Origin: Actinokineospora fastidiosa
GTDB taxonomy: Bacteria; Actinomycetota; Actinomycetes; Mycobacteriales; Pseudonocardiaceae
Length of the DNA stretch: 64,000 bases
Assembly (NCBI RefSeq): GCF_014648415.1
Contig: NZ_BMRB01000004.1
Location: forward strand, 124,001 to 188,000
Direction of reading: 5' to 3'
Numbering within the stretch: the first letter of the stretch is position 1; every line of letters starts with the position of its first letter. The notes beneath the pieces are model-generated. The model searched no databases. It saw nothing but the letters and a program-made list of their open reading frames with translations, and was not told the DNA's origin. Positions 63,357 to 64,000 of this stretch are shown here, one piece after another. Position numbers and translations under genes: made by a program.

Positions 63357-63391
63357 CGGCGGTCCTTTCGTCGTGGGGTGGTCGCGCCCGG

Positions 63392-63438
63392 GAAGGCGGC
63401 TCCCGCGGTGGGCGCCGGGTCCCGCGGAAGCCGCCTTC
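63392..63438 (-). terminator. Attenuator-like hairpin between precursor and enzyme genes
   Basis: Arms 63392-63408 and 63422-63438 pair over 17 positions with one mismatch, around a 13-base loop, in the gap after the precursor gene. A leaky terminator here would keep precursor mRNA in excess over enzyme mRNA. Confidence 0.7.
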
Positions 63439-63486
63439 TCAGGTGTTACGCGTCGAACCCGCCGCGGCGCGCGCGGCGGAGCCGAG

Positions 63487-63636
63487 TCAGGACGAGCAGC
63501 TGCAGGAGCACTCGCAGGTGGTGCAGGAGGCCGACATGACCTTGGCCACGACCTCGCTGTCCTCCAGCCTGCTGTCGTCCAGGAACTCCGAGATCTCCAG
63601 GGAGTCGATGTTCAGCGCCGACAGGTCTGCTGCCAT
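63487..63636 (-). CDS. nosM: Thiopeptide precursor peptide, nocathiacin/nosiheptide type
   Basis: ATG 63636 (after GAAAGAGG) encodes 49 residues: a 36-residue acidic leader (NIDSLEISEFLDDSRLEDSE, then VVAKVMSA) and the 13-residue core SCTTCECSCSCSS. The leader matches the nosiheptide precursor type. The nosiheptide core has Cys at position 8; this one has Ser, as in the nocathiacin/glycothiohexide type. Cys residues become thiazoles, Ser/Thr become dehydro residues, Ser1 and Ser10 build the pyridine, and Glu6 carries the indolic-acid bridge. Confidence 0.93.
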   Translation of the reverse strand: MAADLSALNIDSLEISEFLDDSRLEDSEVVAKVMSASCTTCECSCSCSS

Positions 63637-63745
63637 TGCGCACCTCTTTCACGTGTTGTTCCGGCAATTCCGGCCCCGCAACCGAAGTTATGGATCCGGC
63701 GCCGGGGGTGTCAAGGAATCCGGCTCGTGCGGCGACGGTTTCCGG

Positions 63746-63764
63746 AGCGGTTTCTACTACCGCT
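63746..63764. promoter_or_regulatory. Dyad AGCGGT-N7-ACCGCT
   Basis: Perfect 6-bp arms lie upstream of the precursor gene. CTATAG at the right edge could belong to a -10 element. It resembles the neighbouring dyad at 63789. Confidence 0.55.
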
Positions 63765-63788
63765 ATAGGAGCGCTGTAAGCAACGTCG

Positions 63789-63808
63789 AAGTGGTCTGTA
63801 AACCACTT
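63789..63808. promoter_or_regulatory. Dyad AAGTGGT-N6-ACCACTT
   Basis: Perfect 7-bp arms centred in the divergent region share the AGYGGT...ACCRCT pattern with the dyad 43 bases away. Together they look like two sites for one pathway regulator controlling both directions. Confidence 0.6.
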
Positions 63809-63931
63809 GGAGTGGCGGTGTTCCGCTACTCGTCTTCGCAGGTCAGGCCGTTTTGGAAGGGATTAGAGGTGGTTGCCGGGCCACGCTGGCGGGTTGTAGG
63901 ACTTGGTGTGGGCGCCATCGAAAGGAACCCA

Positions 63932-64000
63932 ATGAGCGTTTATCCGGAGGCGGGAATGCGCGACTTCGTACTGCCCGACATGGCGGCCATTCGGGCCGAG
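63932..64000 (+). CDS. Start of a divergent thiopeptide-cluster gene (partial)
   Basis: ATG 63932 follows AAAGGAA and the frame is open to the window edge (23 codons, MSVYPEAGMRDFVLPDM onward). Too little is present to assign a family. Its position opposite the precursor makes a biosynthetic role likely. Confidence 0.65.
   Translation, partial: MSVYPEAGMRDFVLPDMAAIRAE

Larger units (their letters stand above)
63637..63931. other. Divergent promoter region of the thiopeptide cluster
   Basis: This 295-base gap separates the precursor gene from a plus-strand gene. It has lower GC than its surroundings and contains two related dyads (63746-63764, 63789-63808). AAAGGAA precedes the plus-strand start. 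No further frame is convincing. Confidence 0.6.

Noticed and set aside
1-64000. tRNA, rRNA or transposase genes
   Set aside because: I found no cloverleaf-like segment with a T-arm consensus, no rRNA sequence and no transposase or integrase motif while reading both strands. A tRNA scan would be the decisive check.

Overview
The window is high-GC actinomycete chromosome. GTG starts, ATGA/GTGA-coupled operons, DUF574-type methyltransferase, ECF42/DGPF pair, PopR-like/ClpP locus and a nosiheptide/nocathiacin-type thiopeptide precursor point to a Pseudonocardiaceae-like organism. An Actinokineospora/Amycolatopsis relative is my guess from the thiopeptide core; the sequence does not prove it.

Layout. 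(1) 1-6057, minus strand: one giant incomplete gene for a secreted-effector-like polymorphic toxin, with an EspC-like N-terminus, about 1000 residues of low-complexity linker, an ADP-ribosyltransferase-like domain, two papain-fold (Tox-PL/glutamine deamidase-like) domains and the start of a kinase-like fold cut by the window edge. (2) 6.4-20.2 kb: a catabolic regulon. A TetR regulator is followed by a secreted lipase, three acyl-CoA dehydrogenases, a MaoC hydratase, two SDRs, an APH-like protein, a thiolase, an MHS-type transporter, an enoyl-CoA hydratase and an acyl-CoA ligase. Three copies of a 26-bp palindromic operator sit before its transcription units. (3) 20.2-24.8 kb: an XRE-cupin regulator, an MFS exporter gene with a G-run frameshift whose 5' end is present four times in tandem, and an FMN reductase/LLM monooxygenase pair with twin operator boxes. 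(4) 25-32 kb: a secreted alpha-lytic-type protease with ricin domain, a sigma factor with a redoxin, a chitin/cellulose LPMO behind a CebR-like box, SMR pumps with a MerR regulator, and a DGPF/ECF42 pair with the ECF42 promoter signature.

(5) 32-37 kb: GNAT, CGNR regulator, two hydrolases and two AraC regulators. (6) 37.2-38.2 kb: a gene-free, strongly G/T-skewed kilobase with 20-bp tandem repeats. (7) 38.2-44.8 kb: a complete-looking 4-hydroxyproline/D-amino-acid catabolic operon (XRE-cupin regulator, FAD dehydrogenase with HcnA/HcnB-like partners, HypD-like deaminase, hydroxyproline 2-epimerase, ketoglutarate-semialdehyde dehydrogenase). (8) 44.8-53.5 kb: hydrolase-P450 pair, SAM methyltransferase, PAS-GGDEF-EAL protein with a decayed EAL domain, DUF1801 protein, fatty acid desaturase and DEAD-box helicase. 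(9) 53.7-58.5 kb: PopR-like regulator ending in Ala-Ala, a clpP pair in which one subunit has lost its catalytic serine, two small unknowns and htpG. (10) 58.8-61.2 kb: an ABC-2 transporter with divergent TetR. (11) 61.2-64.0 kb: the start of a thiopeptide cluster with precursor peptide (core SCTTCECSCSCSS), a NosN-like radical SAM enzyme, a pyridine-synthase-like protein and a divergent gene cut by the window edge.

A theme runs through the intergenic DNA. Several plus-strand genes (the MFS gene, the ECF42 sigma gene, htpG, perhaps popR) are flanked by decaying tandem copies of their own ends in G/T-skewed, repeat-rich patches. The best candidates for something undescribed are this gene-end duplication pattern, the catalytically asymmetric ClpP pair and the multi-warhead toxin.
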